Shown in pieces: positions 18,060-28,441 of a DNA stretch of 64,000 bases. Below the pieces are notes generated by a model that saw nothing but the letters and a program-made list of their open reading frames with translations, was not told the DNA's origin and searched no databases. Every line of letters begins with the position of its first letter. Position 1 is the first letter of the stretch. The stretch covers positions 1,656,553-1,720,552 of the forward strand of contig JAUZSN010000002.1 of assembly GCA_030949405.1 (NCBI GenBank), given 5' to 3'. A program made the position numbers and the translations under genes. Source of the stretch: Methylococcales bacterium. GTDB lineage: Bacteria; Pseudomonadota; Gammaproteobacteria; Methylococcales; Methylomonadaceae.

Positions 18060-18509
18060 ATGCGACATTATGAAATTGTCTTTTTAGTGCATCCTGACCA
18101 AAGTTCTCAGGTTTCCGCTATGGTAGATCGTTATAAAGCGACTATTAAAGAGAATAATGGTACGATTCATCGTTTTGAAGATTGGGGACGTAGACAACTT
18201 GCCTATCCCATTAATAAAATTCATAAAGCACATTATGTACTAATGAATATTGAATGTGATCAAGTAACTTTAGACGAACTTGAAAGTGGTTTTCGTTTTA
18301 ATGATGCTATTTTGCGTAGTATGACGCTGTTGAAAAAAGAGGCCATTACGGAACCTTCTCCTATCGCCAATGCGGCAGCAGTCGAAGAAAGTAAAATGGC
18401 CGCTGAAAAAGTAAGAGCGGCAGAAGAGGCTAAAAAAGCGAAAGAAGCAGCCGAAGCTAAAGAAACGAATGCGACTGCAAGCGATGATTCAGCAAGTGAC
18501 GCTGAGTAA
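18060..18509 (+). CDS. rpsF: 30S ribosomal protein S6
   Basis: S6 binds 16S rRNA together with S18 in the platform of the small subunit. The start at 18060 ([15 protein letters not shown]) is chosen because it matches the family N-terminus and AAGGAG lies at 18049-18054; an in-frame ATG at 18006 would add 18 unrelated residues. The first about 100 residues are the normal S6 fold ([26 protein letters not shown]). The last 45 are an Ala/Glu/Lys-rich low-complexity tail, longer than in E. coli. It is first in the order rpsF-rpsR-DUF2232-rplI; priB, found between rpsF and rpsR in enterobacteria, is absent. Confidence 0.96.
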   Translation: MRHYEIVFLVHPDQSSQVSAMVDRYKATIKENNGTIHRFEDWGRRQLAYPINKIHKAHYVLMNIECDQVTLDELESGFRFNDAILRSMTLLKKEAITEPSPIANAAAVEESKMAAEKVRAAEEAKKAKEAAEAKETNATASDDSASDAE

Positions 18510-18540
18510 TCACAGTTTATTAGATTATTAGAGGATTGTC

Positions 18541-18768
18541 ATGGCTCGTAATATGAGACGTAAAAAATCATGTCGTTTTAGCTCAGCAGATGGGCAAGCG
18601 ATTGATTATAAAGATTTAGATTTATTAAGTGAATACATTACTGAAACAGGTAAAATTGTCCCGAGTCGCATCACAGGAACAGGGGCTAAGTATCAAAGAA
18701 AGTTATCAACGTCTATCAAACAAGCGCGTTTTATTGCCTTGTTACCTTTTTGTGACGCACATAAATAA
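18541..18768 (+). CDS. rpsR: 30S ribosomal protein S18
   Basis: The 75-residue protein has typical S18 motifs: RRKKSCRF at the start, [19 protein letters not shown] and the basic RNA-binding segment [12 protein letters not shown], then [12 protein letters not shown]. It forms a heterodimer with S6 in the 30S platform. AGAGGA lies just upstream. It follows rpsF by about 30 bp and is probably cotranscribed. Confidence 0.97.
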   Translation: MARNMRRKKSCRFSSADGQAIDYKDLDLLSEYITETGKIVPSRITGTGAKYQRKLSTSIKQARFIALLPFCDAHK

Positions 18769-18785
18769 TTCATAGGTTTTATAGT

Positions 18786-19703
18786 ATGGGGGCTTTGGCA
18801 GCATATATTATGCGGGGAAAAATGCAAGCGATTATGACGGCTTGTTTTTTATCGCTATTATCCATTCAATTCCCCCCTATTAGTATCGTAAGTTCAGCAA
18901 TGATCGCTTTAGTGACCTTAAGATTGGGTGCTAAAGAAGGTGGCTATGTTTTGATGTTCGCGTGTTTAGCCGCAGGGGGATTAGGCTTAATATTGATGGG
19001 TAATTATCAATTTACGCTTTTTTACAGCTTATTTTTATGGACCCCTGTTTGGGTTATTGCGGTTATTTTAAGAGAGGGGCGGCATTTATTTTTAGCCATA
19101 GAAATTGTCGTCTCATTGGCTATTCTTGCTATTTTAGCCGCTTATGTTTATCAGCCTCATTTAGGGGATGCTTGGCAACTCAAGTTAAGTGAGTTTATTG
19201 AGCCTTTAGTGATAAAAAGTAACCCCGATTTACCCGAAGATGTTATGCAGGCTTCCTTGTCGGTTTTTTTCCATTACATCTTAACAGGCCTTATGGCTCA
19301 AATTTATATTCTTGGTTTGTTAGCAGGTTTGTTTTTAGGACGGGCATGGCAAGCAATCCTTTATAATCCTGGTGGTTTTAAGCGAGAGTATATTGGCTTA
19401 AGAGGTCAAAAAAATCTTGCTTTTATTACCTTGATCACGTTAGGCGTTGCTTGGTTTTCATCAGGTGTTACTGCGGAAATTTGCTGGAATATCATGGTGA
19501 TATTTTTTGTGCTATACGCATTTTTAGGAACGGTTGTTTTACATTGCACGTTTTCTATTATGAAGCGCAAACAGATACTGATCCCCTTTTTATACGTATC
19601 TATAGTATTAATTCCTCATGCACTGGTACCCGCTGCCATTATTGGACTACTTGATACGTGGTTGAACTTACGAAAAACTACTCTAAATCAACTGGATGCT
19701 TAA
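18786..19703 (+). CDS. DUF2232 multi-span membrane protein
   Basis: The 305-residue protein has about eight hydrophobic segments and almost no extramembrane domain. It lies 17 bp after rpsR and before rplI, the position where a DUF2232 (YybS-like) protein is found in many proteobacteria. Visible features are IQFPPISIVSSAMIALVTLR near the start, FLWTPVWVIAVILRE, and LYNPGGFKREYIGLR just before the last segments. No function is established. The constant link to ribosomal genes suggests cotranscription rather than a direct ribosomal role. Confidence 0.82.
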   Translation: MGALAAYIMRGKMQAIMTACFLSLLSIQFPPISIVSSAMIALVTLRLGAKEGGYVLMFACLAAGGLGLILMGNYQFTLFYSLFLWTPVWVIAVILREGRHLFLAIEIVVSLAILAILAAYVYQPHLGDAWQLKLSEFIEPLVIKSNPDLPEDVMQASLSVFFHYILTGLMAQIYILGLLAGLFLGRAWQAILYNPGGFKREYIGLRGQKNLAFITLITLGVAWFSSGVTAEICWNIMVIFFVLYAFLGTVVLHCTFSIMKRKQILIPFLYVSIVLIPHALVPAAIIGLLDTWLNLRKTTLNQLDA

Positions 19704-19751
19704 TAAAGCATTCAATTCTTCGACAAAAAGTCGAACTACATAGGTGAAAAG

Positions 19752-20201
19752 ATGGAAGTAATACTTCTTGAAAAAGTAACAAACCTAGGAAATCTTGGTG
19801 ACAAGGTTGCGATTAAATCAGGTTATGGGCGTAACTATTTAATCCCACAAGGTAAAGCAACAGTTGCAACTGCAACAAAAATTGCTGAATTTGAATCGCG
19901 TCGTGCAGAGCTTGAAAAAGTGGCCGCTGAAAAATTAGCCGCAGCACAAGTACGTGGAACGGCATTAGAAAAACTTGAAATCACCATTGCTCATAAAGCA
20001 GGCGATGAAGGCAAGTTATTCGGTTCGGTCGGCACTCAAAATATTGCGGATGCGATCACAGAGGCGGGCGCTAAGGTTGAAAAACACGAAGTGCGCTTAC
20101 CTGATGGTGTTATTCGCCATACAGGTGACTATGGGATTGATATTCAATTACATTCGGATGTCGTAATAACACTCTCAATCAACATTAGCGCAGAAGAGTA
20201 A
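19752..20201 (+). CDS. rplI: 50S ribosomal protein L9
   Basis: The protein has 149 residues. The N-terminal domain carries the L9 signature [22 protein letters not shown] long connecting helix ([20 protein letters not shown]) leads to the C-terminal domain with [16 protein letters not shown] and [15 protein letters not shown]. It binds 23S rRNA at the base of the L1 stalk. It ends the rpsF-rpsR-DUF2232-rplI cluster; hldD starts 6 bp later and may be read through. Confidence 0.97.
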   Translation: MEVILLEKVTNLGNLGDKVAIKSGYGRNYLIPQGKATVATATKIAEFESRRAELEKVAAEKLAAAQVRGTALEKLEITIAHKAGDEGKLFGSVGTQNIADAITEAGAKVEKHEVRLPDGVIRHTGDYGIDIQLHSDVVITLSINISAEE

Positions 20202-20207
20202 CAGACT

Positions 20208-21152
20208 ATGATCATCGTAACTGGCGGCGCAGGATTTATTGGTAGTAATTTAGTATTAGGTCTAAATGAGCTGGGTTACGATGATATTTTAGTTGTAGAC
20301 GACTTAAGTAAAGGCGTTAAGTATAAAAATATATTAGGGTGTCAGATTTCTGATTACCTTGATAGAGATGTCTTTTTAAAAAAACTGCAAGAAGGTCTTT
20401 TTCGCAGTGAAAAAATAGATGCTATTTTCCATCAGGGTGCCTGCTCTACCACGACTGAGTGGGATGGGCGTTATATGATGGAAAATAACTATGAGTACAG
20501 TAAAGTTTTACTGCACTATTGTCAAAAACATGAAATTCCATTTGTTTACGCGTCTTCAGCAGCGGTTTATGGAAAGGATACCAATTTCAAAGAAAATCCT
20601 CGGTTTGAAAGCCCGCTTAATGTTTATGGTTTTTCAAAATTTCAATTTGATCAATATGTCCGTCGATTTAAAGGAAAATTTAACTCACAAGTCGTAGGAC
20701 TCCGTTATTTTAATGTGTATGGGCCAAGAGAAGGTCATAAAGGAAGCATGGCAAGCGTTGCCTACCATTTAAATAATCAAATTAAAGAATCGGGTAAGGT
20801 TTACCTCTTTGAGGGCTGTGATGGATATGGCAATGGCGAACAGCGACGTGATTTTATTTTTGTCGGTGATGTGATTGATATTAATTTATGGTTTTTAGAC
20901 AACCCGAATCTTTCAGGTATTTTTAACATCGGGACAGGTCGTAGCCAAACGTTTAATGACGTGGCGAATGCGGTCATTAATTATTATAAGCAGGGTGAAA
21001 TTGACTACATTCCTTTTCCTGAACATTTAAAAGGCTGTTATCAAAGTTTTACCGAGGCGAATCTTGAAGCATTACGCGAAGCGGGTTGCGATCATCATTT
21101 CAAAACGGTTGAACAAGGGATTGCTCTGTATATGGAATGGTTAAATACGTAA
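20208..21152 (+). CDS. hldD: ADP-glyceromanno-heptose 6-epimerase
   Basis: An NADP-dependent short-chain dehydrogenase-type enzyme that makes ADP-L-glycero-D-manno-heptose for the LPS inner core. The 314 residues match the family. The Rossmann motif is [10 protein letters not shown], the active site has [13 protein letters not shown] and YxxxK ([12 protein letters not shown]), and [18 protein letters not shown] and [11 protein letters not shown] are HldD-specific. It is followed at 7 bp by waaA, so the two core-LPS steps form a unit just after the L9 gene. Confidence 0.95.
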   Translation: MIIVTGGAGFIGSNLVLGLNELGYDDILVVDDLSKGVKYKNILGCQISDYLDRDVFLKKLQEGLFRSEKIDAIFHQGACSTTTEWDGRYMMENNYEYSKVLLHYCQKHEIPFVYASSAAVYGKDTNFKENPRFESPLNVYGFSKFQFDQYVRRFKGKFNSQVVGLRYFNVYGPREGHKGSMASVAYHLNNQIKESGKVYLFEGCDGYGNGEQRRDFIFVGDVIDINLWFLDNPNLSGIFNIGTGRSQTFNDVANAVINYYKQGEIDYIPFPEHLKGCYQSFTEANLEALREAGCDHHFKTVEQGIALYMEWLNT

Positions 21153-21159
21153 AGCGTTA

Positions 21160-22416
21160 ATGCGTGTTATTTATAATTGCCTTTTTTATAGCCTAACGCC
21201 TTTCATTTTACTTCGTCTTTATTGGCGAGGGTATAAAGCCCCTGATTACCGTTTGCGCTGGCGTGAACGCTTAGGGTTTTATTCGCAAAAATCTAAACGT
21301 AATGTAGCCTGGTTTCATGCAGTTTCAGTTGGTGAAGCGGAAGCTGTTTTTCCACTGATTAAGCAATTCATGCTGGATCAACCTAAATGTCCTATCCTTA
21401 TTACGACGACAACACCCACAGGGTCTGCACGTGTAAAAGCGGTGATGGGGAATACCGTTGAGCATGTCTATTTACCCTATGATCTTCCTGATGTGATTAA
21501 ACGGTTTTTAAATCATTTTAAACCCCAAAAAGCGATTATTATGGAAACAGAAATTTGGCCAAATCTGTTTACATTAACCGCAAAACAAAAAATTCCTTTA
21601 TTTATTATTAATGCCCGATTATCAGAACGCTCCTGCCGAGGCTATCAAAAAGTTTCGACCCTCATAGAGCCTGCGTTATCGGCTATTACCTTGATTGCGA
21701 CACAAACAGACACGGATAAAGAACGTTTTCAAGCGATTTCAAGTCAGACCTTGAACGTACAAACAATGGGAAATATTAAGTTCGATATTCAAATAACGGA
21801 CGCACTCATTAAACAAGGAACTTCTTTAAAAACAACTCTATTTGCAAATCGTTTTGTCTGGATTATTGCCAGCACTCATAAGCTGGAAGAACAGGTTTTT
21901 TTTAAACTGTATTCTGAACTTAAGCAACAAATCCCTCACTTATTACTCCTCATTGTCCCTAGGCATCCCGAACGATTTGATGAGGTTGCCGCGATAGCTA
22001 AGACTGAAAATTTATCCTTAGTACGGCGCAGTGAACGGGCGATCTGTCATAAAAATACAGCGGTTTATCTGGCTGATACGATGGGCGAGTTAAAAATGCT
22101 GTATGCCGCCGCCGATATTGCCTTTGTAGGGGGCAGTTTATTTAAAACGTTGGGCGGACATAATGTACTTGAACCGATTGCAATCGGTATTCCTGTGATG
22201 TTTGGAGGATTTATGCGCCATTTTAAAGCAATAGAAACAGGGATTCTAGCGGCAAAGGCAGGGCTACAATGTAACGATCGTTCTGAACTCATAAACGCGG
22301 TTTTAATGCTTTATCAAAACCCAGAATTTAAACAACAACTAATTAATAATGCGGATGGTTTTTTAAAGCAAAATCAAGGAAGCATTCAAAAAATAATTAA
22401 ACAATTAATTAGGTAA
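21160..22416 (+). CDS. waaA: 3-deoxy-D-manno-octulosonic acid (Kdo) transferase
   Basis: An inner-membrane-anchored GT-B glycosyltransferase that adds Kdo to lipid A precursor. The 418 residues are typical. An N-terminal hydrophobic anchor is followed by FHAVSVGEAEA (catalytic Glu region), ITTTTPTGSARV, METEIWPN and NARLSERSCRGYQK. In the C-terminal lobe are VPRHPERFDEV, LADTMGELKMLY and GGHNVLEPIAIG for CMP-Kdo binding. It forms a pair with hldD. Confidence 0.95.
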   Translation: MRVIYNCLFYSLTPFILLRLYWRGYKAPDYRLRWRERLGFYSQKSKRNVAWFHAVSVGEAEAVFPLIKQFMLDQPKCPILITTTTPTGSARVKAVMGNTVEHVYLPYDLPDVIKRFLNHFKPQKAIIMETEIWPNLFTLTAKQKIPLFIINARLSERSCRGYQKVSTLIEPALSAITLIATQTDTDKERFQAISSQTLNVQTMGNIKFDIQITDALIKQGTSLKTTLFANRFVWIIASTHKLEEQVFFKLYSELKQQIPHLLLLIVPRHPERFDEVAAIAKTENLSLVRRSERAICHKNTAVYLADTMGELKMLYAAADIAFVGGSLFKTLGGHNVLEPIAIGIPVMFGGFMRHFKAIETGILAAKAGLQCNDRSELINAVLMLYQNPEFKQQLINNADGFLKQNQGSIQKIIKQLIR

Positions 22417-22512
22417 CATGGGTAAAAGTTAAAACGTAGCCCCTCTTTTATTACGTTAACCTCCCCCATTTTTAACACTCATTTTTTTACCTTAAGGGGA
22501 GTTCATAATCCT

Positions 22513-24171
22513 ATGTCCACGACAGAAAACACGCCATCTTCAAATTTTATTCGCCAAATTATTGCGGATGATTTAGCCAGTAATAAACATAAGGGTCGCG
22601 TTGCCACTCGATTTCCGCCTGAACCTAATGGTTTTTTACATATTGGCCATGCGAAATCTATTTGTCTAAATTTTGGTATTGCGCAGGAAAATCAGGGAAG
22701 TTGTAATTTACGCTTTGATGATACCAATCCTGAAAAAGAAAGCATTGAATTTATACAGGCCATTGAAAAAGATGTCCAATGGTTGGGATTTAAATGGACA
22801 GCAGAATACCATTCTTCGGATTATTTTGAACAACTTTATAACTATGCCGTACAGTTAATCGAAGATGGATTTGCTTATGTTGATAGTTTATCGGCGGATC
22901 AAATTAGAACCTACCGAGGCACGTTAACCGAAGTTGGGAAGGAAAGTCCCGATCGAAGTCGTCCTATTGCGGAAAATTTAGCCTTATTTAAAAAAATGCG
23001 TGAAGGTGAATTTGCTGATGGCGCGTATGTGTTACGCGCTAAAATTGATATGGCCTCCCCTAATATCAATCTGCGTGATCCCGCTTTATATCGAATTCGG
23101 CGCACCGACCATCATCGCACGGGCAGTCACTGGTGTTTATACCCGATGTATGATTATACTCATTGTATTTCGGATGCGATTGAAGGCATTACCCATTCGT
23201 TATGTACCTTAGAATTTGAAGATCATCGTCCTTTGTATGATTGGATATTGGAAAAAGTGCAAACCAATTGCCATCCCCAACAAATTGAATTTGCACGTTT
23301 GCAATTGGACTATACGGTGATGAGTAAACGGAAATTAGCTCAATTAGTGGTTGATAACCATGTTACGGGCTGGGATGACCCACGAATGCCCACCATCGCT
23401 GGGTTACGTCGTCGTGGCTTTACTGCGGCCTCTATTCTTGATTTTTGTGAACGCATTGGAATTACCAAAAAAGATGCTTGGATCGAACTTGCGGTCTTAG
23501 AAAGTTGTATTCGGGATGATCTTAATGAGAATGCCCCTCGAGCAATGGCGGTATTGAATCCGTTACGTCTTGTGATTGAGAATTATCCTGACAATCAAGT
23601 AGAATCATTAACCGTTAAAAATCACCCTCAAAAAGAGGAATTGGGAACGCGTGAGGTCGCTTTTTCTAAGGTGATTTTAATTGAACAAGACGATTTTGCG
23701 TTAGAACCGCCTGCTAAATTTAAACGACTGATTGAAGGGGGCGAAGTCCGGTTACGAGGGTCATATATTATTAAATGTGAACAAGTAATCACCGATGATG
23801 ATGGAAAGGTTGTTGAATTACGCTGTCGTTATGATGAAAAAACGTTAGGTAAAAAACCTGAAGGACGTAAAGTTAAAGGTGTGATTCATTGGGTTTCTGA
23901 AGCCCACTCCCTTCCTGCGGAAATACGCCTTTATGACACCTTATTTACCGAGGCCAATCCAGAAGCACAGGCTCACTTTTTAGAAACCTTAAACCCTGAT
24001 TCATTAACTGTTTTAACGGACGTTCGTGTTGAAGCAAGCTTAGAAAATACACAAATTGAAAATCACTATCAATTTGAACGGTGTGCGTATTTTTGTGTTG
24101 ATAAAGACAGTCGTGCGGAAAAACTCGTGTTTAATCGGACGGTTTCATTACGCGATACATGGTCTAAATAA
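22513..24171 (+). CDS. glnS: Glutaminyl-tRNA synthetase
   Basis: A class I synthetase charging tRNA-Gln directly. The 552 residues are close to E. coli Gln[17 protein letters not shown] carries the HIGH motif, [11 protein letters not shown] is typical of GlnRS/GluRS, VMSKRKL is the KMSKS variant, and [14 protein letters not shown] and the C-terminal two-barrel anticodon domain are complete. Its presence means Gln-tRNA is not made only by GatCAB here. AGGGGA lies just before the ATG. A terminator follows at 24212. Confidence 0.97.
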   Translation: MSTTENTPSSNFIRQIIADDLASNKHKGRVATRFPPEPNGFLHIGHAKSICLNFGIAQENQGSCNLRFDDTNPEKESIEFIQAIEKDVQWLGFKWTAEYHSSDYFEQLYNYAVQLIEDGFAYVDSLSADQIRTYRGTLTEVGKESPDRSRPIAENLALFKKMREGEFADGAYVLRAKIDMASPNINLRDPALYRIRRTDHHRTGSHWCLYPMYDYTHCISDAIEGITHSLCTLEFEDHRPLYDWILEKVQTNCHPQQIEFARLQLDYTVMSKRKLAQLVVDNHVTGWDDPRMPTIAGLRRRGFTAASILDFCERIGITKKDAWIELAVLESCIRDDLNENAPRAMAVLNPLRLVIENYPDNQVESLTVKNHPQKEELGTREVAFSKVILIEQDDFALEPPAKFKRLIEGGEVRLRGSYIIKCEQVITDDDGKVVELRCRYDEKTLGKKPEGRKVKGVIHWVSEAHSLPAEIRLYDTLFTEANPEAQAHFLETLNPDSLTVLTDVRVEASLENTQIENHYQFERCAYFCVDKDSRAEKLVFNRTVSLRDTWSK

Positions 24172-24211
24172 GCTGAATTATTCACGCCATATTTTCATGG
24201 GCTAATCAACT

Positions 24212-24253
24212 CAAGGCCAACTAAAGACTCGGTTAGCCTTGGATTGTTTTTTT
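24212..24253 (+). terminator. Terminator of glnS
   Basis: CAAGGCCAAC and GTTAGCCTTG form a stem with one bulge, followed by eight T within 24246-24253. It is oriented for glnS and lies just before the convergent LolA-like gene. Confidence 0.75.
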
Positions 24254-24277
24254 AGAGCTGTTAATAATACCCTGTTG

Positions 24278-25057
24278 TTATCTGGAACGCTTTAAGGTAT
24301 TTTTATCAAAATCTCTCTCGGTAAAACCGATTCCAAATTCATAATCTTCCCATAATAACTGCGTACTTTTTCCATTTTGTTGATTGGTCATTGTTTGAAT
24401 AGCCGCACGCCAATATTTATCCAGATAGCGTTTATATTCTTTAAAGTCTTGGGTCTTTAATAATGCATTTTTACGATCATAAAACTCACCTTTAATCGGG
24501 ATGTAACGTGTTTTATCAATCCAACTAACTAAGCGAGTATAGCCAGAATATTCATACTGAGGTTTGAGTTCAATTACAAAACAATCAATCCCATCAATCA
24601 TTTCATCTTTTAAATAACGATAGCTGTAACGCGCAATTTCAAAGGAGGTTAAATCTTCAAATGAATACTCACTTCCTAAAAATGCCCCTGATTTATTAGA
24701 GGATGAAATACGTTTAACCCGTTTTAAAGCGGGTAAATAAAGCCATTGATCGTCAGGCGTTAGCGCATGGGTGAAACTCAAAAAGGCCGTGCCTTTTACA
24801 TCGCGGGGCGTATCAAAAATGGTTAAACTTTTATCCCCATCGCCGTTAATTTCTAAGGTTTTTAATTCTAACGAACGCCGACTTTCATCGCCGCTACGAT
24901 TTTTTAGAACCATTTCCAATCGAGCGCGTGAGTCACCAAAGCCCGTATCACGTTTATCAACTTCTTGAGCAATTTGTAATCCTTGTTCTTCGGGGGTTAA
25001 GGCAAACGTTGAGAGGGAAAATAAGCTTAAGGTCAAGGCTAATAGTAATTTTTTCAT
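24278..25057 (-). CDS. Outer membrane lipoprotein-sorting protein (LolA-like fold)
   Basis: The 259-residue protein has a signal peptide (MKKLLLALTLSLFSLSTFA). The mature part is of the LolA-like DUF family that usually accompanies MMPL/RND exporters: GDKSLTIFDTPRDVKGTAFL, DDQWLYLPALKRVKRISSSN, KSGAFLGSEYSFEDL and QLLWEDYEFGIGFTERDF are characteristic. It is periplasmic and probably binds lipid. Here no RND partner gene is adjacent. It is monocistronic between the glnS terminator and a region holding a small mobile element. Confidence 0.85.
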   Translation of the reverse strand: MKKLLLALTLSLFSLSTFALTPEEQGLQIAQEVDKRDTGFGDSRARLEMVLKNRSGDESRRSLELKTLEINGDGDKSLTIFDTPRDVKGTAFLSFTHALTPDDQWLYLPALKRVKRISSSNKSGAFLGSEYSFEDLTSFEIARYSYRYLKDEMIDGIDCFVIELKPQYEYSGYTRLVSWIDKTRYIPIKGEFYDRKNALLKTQDFKEYKRYLDKYWRAAIQTMTNQQNGKSTQLLWEDYEFGIGFTERDFDKNTLKRSR

Positions 25058-25235
25058 TTTAGGTGATTAGTTAGCGTTATGTCGCAAGTATAATTTAGGG
25101 TGTGTCTAAATTAATTAAGGGCTGTGGAGTCAACTCGTTTTTTTGTTTTTAAAAAGAGCATTCTACGCGGGTTAATTGTGCAATTCTATTATTTTGTATT
25201 GATTGCGTTTATTTGCTGAATATATTGATTTTTTC

Positions 25236-25319
25236 GGTTACCAACTTAAGCCATTCATTCTTTGACAAGCTCAGCACGAACGGATTAACCTCAACTTATT
25301 CCCTCTTAATTTAGTCGCT
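25236..25319. mobile_element. 84-bp MITE copy with perfect 8-bp duplication, decayed ends
   Basis: The left end GGTTACCAACTTAAG and right end TTAGTCGCT are diverged copies of the 22-bp IS terminal repeat. The flanks are exactly ATTTTTTC (25228-25235 and 25320-25327). The interior carries a form of the common palindromic repeat TTTGACAAGCTCAGCACGAA. It lies about 110 bp upstream of htpG. Confidence 0.75.
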
Positions 25320-25359
25320 ATTTTTTCATGCCTAGCAAAAATTTATAATACTTTATTCA

Positions 25360-25384
25360 TTGAAAAATGAAATCCCATCCCCAT
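25360..25384 (+). promoter_or_regulatory. htpG: Probable sigma32 heat-shock promoter of htpG
   Basis: TTGAAAA at 25360-25366 and CCCCAT at 25379-25384, spaced 12 bp, match the heat-shock consensus (CTTGAAA, 11-15 bp, CCCCAT) about 43 bp before the htpG start. A second possible sigma70 -10 (TATAAT) lies at 25394-25399. Confidence 0.6.
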
Positions 25385-25426
25385 TGATGTAGCTATAATT
25401 TTAATCATCGTAAAGAAAGAGAAAAA

Positions 25427-27364
25427 ATGACTGTTGAAGCAAAAAAAGAAACTTTAGGCTTTCAAACCGAAGTTAAACATTTATTACATTTAATGATTCA
25501 TTCCTTGTACAGCAACAAGGAAATATTCTTACGCGAGTTGGTGTCTAATGCCTCGGATGCGGCAGATAAGTTACGTTTTGAAGCCTTATCGAATGACGGC
25601 CTTTATGATGGCGATAGTGATTTAAATATTCGCATTGCGTTTGATAAAGAAGCCAAGACCATTACGATTGCCGATAACGGTATCGGTATGACACGTGACG
25701 AAGTGCAAGAACACATTGGTACGATTGCAAAATCAGGAACCAAACAGTTCTTTGACGCATTAACAGGCGATCAAGCAAAAGACAGTGAATTAATCGGTCA
25801 ATTTGGCGTGGGTTTTTATTCTTCTTTTATTGTGGCCGATAAAGTCACCTTAACCACCCGTAAAGCTGGGGCCTCCTCTGAAGAAGCGGTTTGTTGGGAA
25901 TCAGCGGGTGAAGGTGATTATACGTTAGAGTCGGTTGAAAAAGCGACGCGTGGAACCGAAATTGTCTTACATTTGAAAGAAGCTGAAGATGAATTTTTAG
26001 ACGCTTATCGTTTACAAACGATTGTTAAAAAATTCTCTGATCATATTTCTTTACCGATTATTATGGATAAAGAAATTCCTGCTGAAACGGATGAAGAAGG
26101 TAAGGAAACCGCAGCTGCGCGTATCGAAGATGAAGTGATTAACAGTGCTTCTGCGTTATGGATGCGTTCTAAAGACGATATTTCTGATGAAGAGTATAGC
26201 GAATTTTATAAGCATGTCGGTCATGACTATCAAGAGCCTTTAGCTCATATTCATAGCCAAGTTGAAGGCAATACCCAATACAGCTTATTGCTTTATATTC
26301 CTAGTCATGCCCCTTTTGATATGTGGGATAGAGATGCAAAACATGGGGTAAAACTTTATGTTCGTAAAGTCTTTATTACCGATGATGCTGAACAATTAAT
26401 GCCCCGTTATTTGCGTTTTATTCGCGGTATTATTGATACCGATTCGTTGCCTTTAAATGTTTCGCGTGAAATTTTACAACAAAGTAAAAAAATCAGTACG
26501 ATAAAAGGCGGCGCGGTTAAAAAAGTTTTAGCGTTATTAAATACGCTAGCTAATGATGAAGATCATGAAAAATATTCAGGTTTCTGGAAAGAGTTCGGTA
26601 ACGTCATTAAAGAAGGCGTGATTGAAGATCAAAAAAATAGAGACAAAATTGCTAAGTTATTACGTTTTTCTTCAACACATAGCGATGCAGAGGCTCAGAA
26701 TGTCTCATTAGCTAATTATATAGGTCGAATGAAAGAAGAGCAGGAGCCTATTTATTATGTAACCGCAGATTCCCATGCGGCGGCTAAAAATAGTCCTCAT
26801 TTAGAAATTTTCCGTAAAAAAGGCATTGAAGTGTTATTAATGTCTGATCGGGTTGATGAGTGGTTGCTTTCTAATCTCACTGAATTTGAAGGAAAACAGT
26901 TACAGTCCATCACAAAAGGTGAATTGGATTTAGATAAATTAGACAGTGAAGAAGAAAAAAAAGAACAAGAAGATGCGACTAAAGATTTTGAATCCGTTTT
27001 AAAACAGATTAAAGAGGTTTTAGGCGATAAAGTGAGTGATGTACGTTTAAGCCATCGTTTGACGGATTCCCCTGCTTGTTTAGTGACCGGCACGAATGAT
27101 ATGAGTTTAAACATGGAACGTATCATGAAGGACGCAGGGCAAGATTTAAGCATGATGGGAATGGGCGGGTCGAAACCTATTTTTGAAATCAATCCAACCC
27201 ACGCGCTTGTGGTTAATATTAAAGATGAGCAAGATGATGAGCGTTTCGCGGATATTACTCAGATTTTGTTTGACCAAGCGATTTTAAGTGAGGGTGGACA
27301 ATTGGAAAATCCAACTGAATTTGTTCATAAATTAAATGGTTTATTGCAAAACTTATTAAAATAA
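25427..27364 (+). CDS. htpG: Molecular chaperone HtpG (Hsp90)
   Basis: A cytoplasmic ATP-dependent homodimeric chaperone. The 645 residues include the GHKL ATPase domain ([45 protein letters not shown]), the middle domain ([20 protein letters not shown]) and the C-terminal dimerisation domain. AAAGAGAAAAA precedes the ATG. A sigma32-like promoter upstream fits heat induction. A strong terminator follows at 27411. Confidence 0.98.
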   Translation: MTVEAKKETLGFQTEVKHLLHLMIHSLYSNKEIFLRELVSNASDAADKLRFEALSNDGLYDGDSDLNIRIAFDKEAKTITIADNGIGMTRDEVQEHIGTIAKSGTKQFFDALTGDQAKDSELIGQFGVGFYSSFIVADKVTLTTRKAGASSEEAVCWESAGEGDYTLESVEKATRGTEIVLHLKEAEDEFLDAYRLQTIVKKFSDHISLPIIMDKEIPAETDEEGKETAAARIEDEVINSASALWMRSKDDISDEEYSEFYKHVGHDYQEPLAHIHSQVEGNTQYSLLLYIPSHAPFDMWDRDAKHGVKLYVRKVFITDDAEQLMPRYLRFIRGIIDTDSLPLNVSREILQQSKKISTIKGGAVKKVLALLNTLANDEDHEKYSGFWKEFGNVIKEGVIEDQKNRDKIAKLLRFSSTHSDAEAQNVSLANYIGRMKEEQEPIYYVTADSHAAAKNSPHLEIFRKKGIEVLLMSDRVDEWLLSNLTEFEGKQLQSITKGELDLDKLDSEEEKKEQEDATKDFESVLKQIKEVLGDKVSDVRLSHRLTDSPACLVTGTNDMSLNMERIMKDAGQDLSMMGMGGSKPIFEINPTHALVVNIKDEQDDERFADITQILFDQAILSEGGQLENPTEFVHKLNGLLQNLLK

Positions 27365-27410
27365 AAAACGAATGGAAGGGGCGATATTAGCCCTGTCTTA
27401 CTGTTCATAG

Positions 27411-27438
27411 AAAAGGTCGGTTTTTCCGACCTTTTTTT
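27411..27438 (+). terminator. Terminator of htpG
   Basis: A perfect stem AAAGGTCGG / CCGACCTTT with loop TTTTT, followed by more T. It is a textbook intrinsic terminator about 47 bp after the htpG stop. Confidence 0.85.
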
Positions 27439-27516
27439 AGTTAACCGTCATGATCTAGGCAAGAGAGAACTCGTTTTTTACAGCGATCAATGAACGAATC
27501 TAGTTGAACGGCTTAC

Positions 27517-28434
27517 TTATTTTTTCGTTAGCGTCAGAAAAACATCTTCGAGTGAACGTTTTATCGGCGTAATTTCTTCCAGCCCCCATCCCCCCGCTAT
27601 AATGAATTCAGTCAAATTTTCTATTAGGCGGTCATCGCGTTTGTGATGAATTAAATACTGATTATTTCCTAAGGATTCAACCGCTGTAACCCCCTTAATG
27701 GGTTTAAAGTTTACGATTTCAACTGTTTTCCGAGTGGTTAATTTAACACTCGCATCCGTCATTTGTTGGTTAAGATCGGCGACGGTTTCTTTTAAAACTA
27801 ATTCACCCTGATGAATAATTTGAACATCCGTACAGGATTCTTGTACTTCTGACAAAATATGACTGGATAATATAACGCCATGTTCTTGGCCGAGTTCTTT
27901 AATTAACTGTCTGATTTCTTTAATTTGAATCGGATCTAATCCCACCATCGGTTCATCAAGTATAATCACGTCTGGGTTATGTAAAATAGCGTGAGCAATA
28001 CCGATACGTTGCTGATACCCTTTAGAAAGATTCATAATTAATCGCTTTGAAACAGCGGTTAAACCACAGCGTTCTTGAGTTTTCTGAATGGCTTTATCAA
28101 TAAAAGGCTTTGATATGCGGTGTAATTGAGCGCAATAATATAAAAATTCGTAAACGGTTAACTCTTTATATAACGGCGCAATTTCGGGTAAATAGCCTAA
28201 ATTTTCTTTAGCGTGCAGTGGCTGTTTCAGTATATCAAAGCCGTTAATTTTTATATGACCTGCATGGGGGGCGAGGTTGCCTGACAACATGCATAATGTG
28301 GTGGTTTTCCCCGCGCCATTGATGCCTAAAAAACCTAATACTTGGCCTTTTTTTAAATTAAAACTTAAATTTTTGATAACACATCGTTTAGAAAAATAAC
28401 GATGAAGTCCGATGACCTGAACTAATTCCGACAT
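27517..28434 (-). CDS. ABC transporter ATPase (GldA-like)
   Basis: The protein has 305 residues. Walker A is GINGAGKTTT, the Q-loop/GYLPE segment is LGYLPEIAPLYKELTVYEFL, the signature is LSKGYQQRIGIA, Walker B is VIILDEPMVGLDP, and the H-loop is LSSHIL. GYLPE and the about 90-residue C-terminal extension are typical of GldA/NatA-type ATPases that pair with ABC-2 permeases. No permease is next to it; GldF/GldG-like genes at 15644-17712 are orphaned of an ATPase, so I infer the two sets form one transporter. Here it follows hflD by 7 bp. Confidence 0.9.
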   Translation of the reverse strand: MSELVQVIGLHRYFSKRCVIKNLSFNLKKGQVLGFLGINGAGKTTTLCMLSGNLAPHAGHIKINGFDILKQPLHAKENLGYLPEIAPLYKELTVYEFLYYCAQLHRISKPFIDKAIQKTQERCGLTAVSKRLIMNLSKGYQQRIGIAHAILHNPDVIILDEPMVGLDPIQIKEIRQLIKELGQEHGVILSSHILSEVQESCTDVQIIHQGELVLKETVADLNQQMTDASVKLTTRKTVEIVNFKPIKGVTAVESLGNNQYLIHHKRDDRLIENLTEFIIAGGWGLEEITPIKRSLEDVFLTLTKK

Positions 28435-28441
28435 TACTCCC

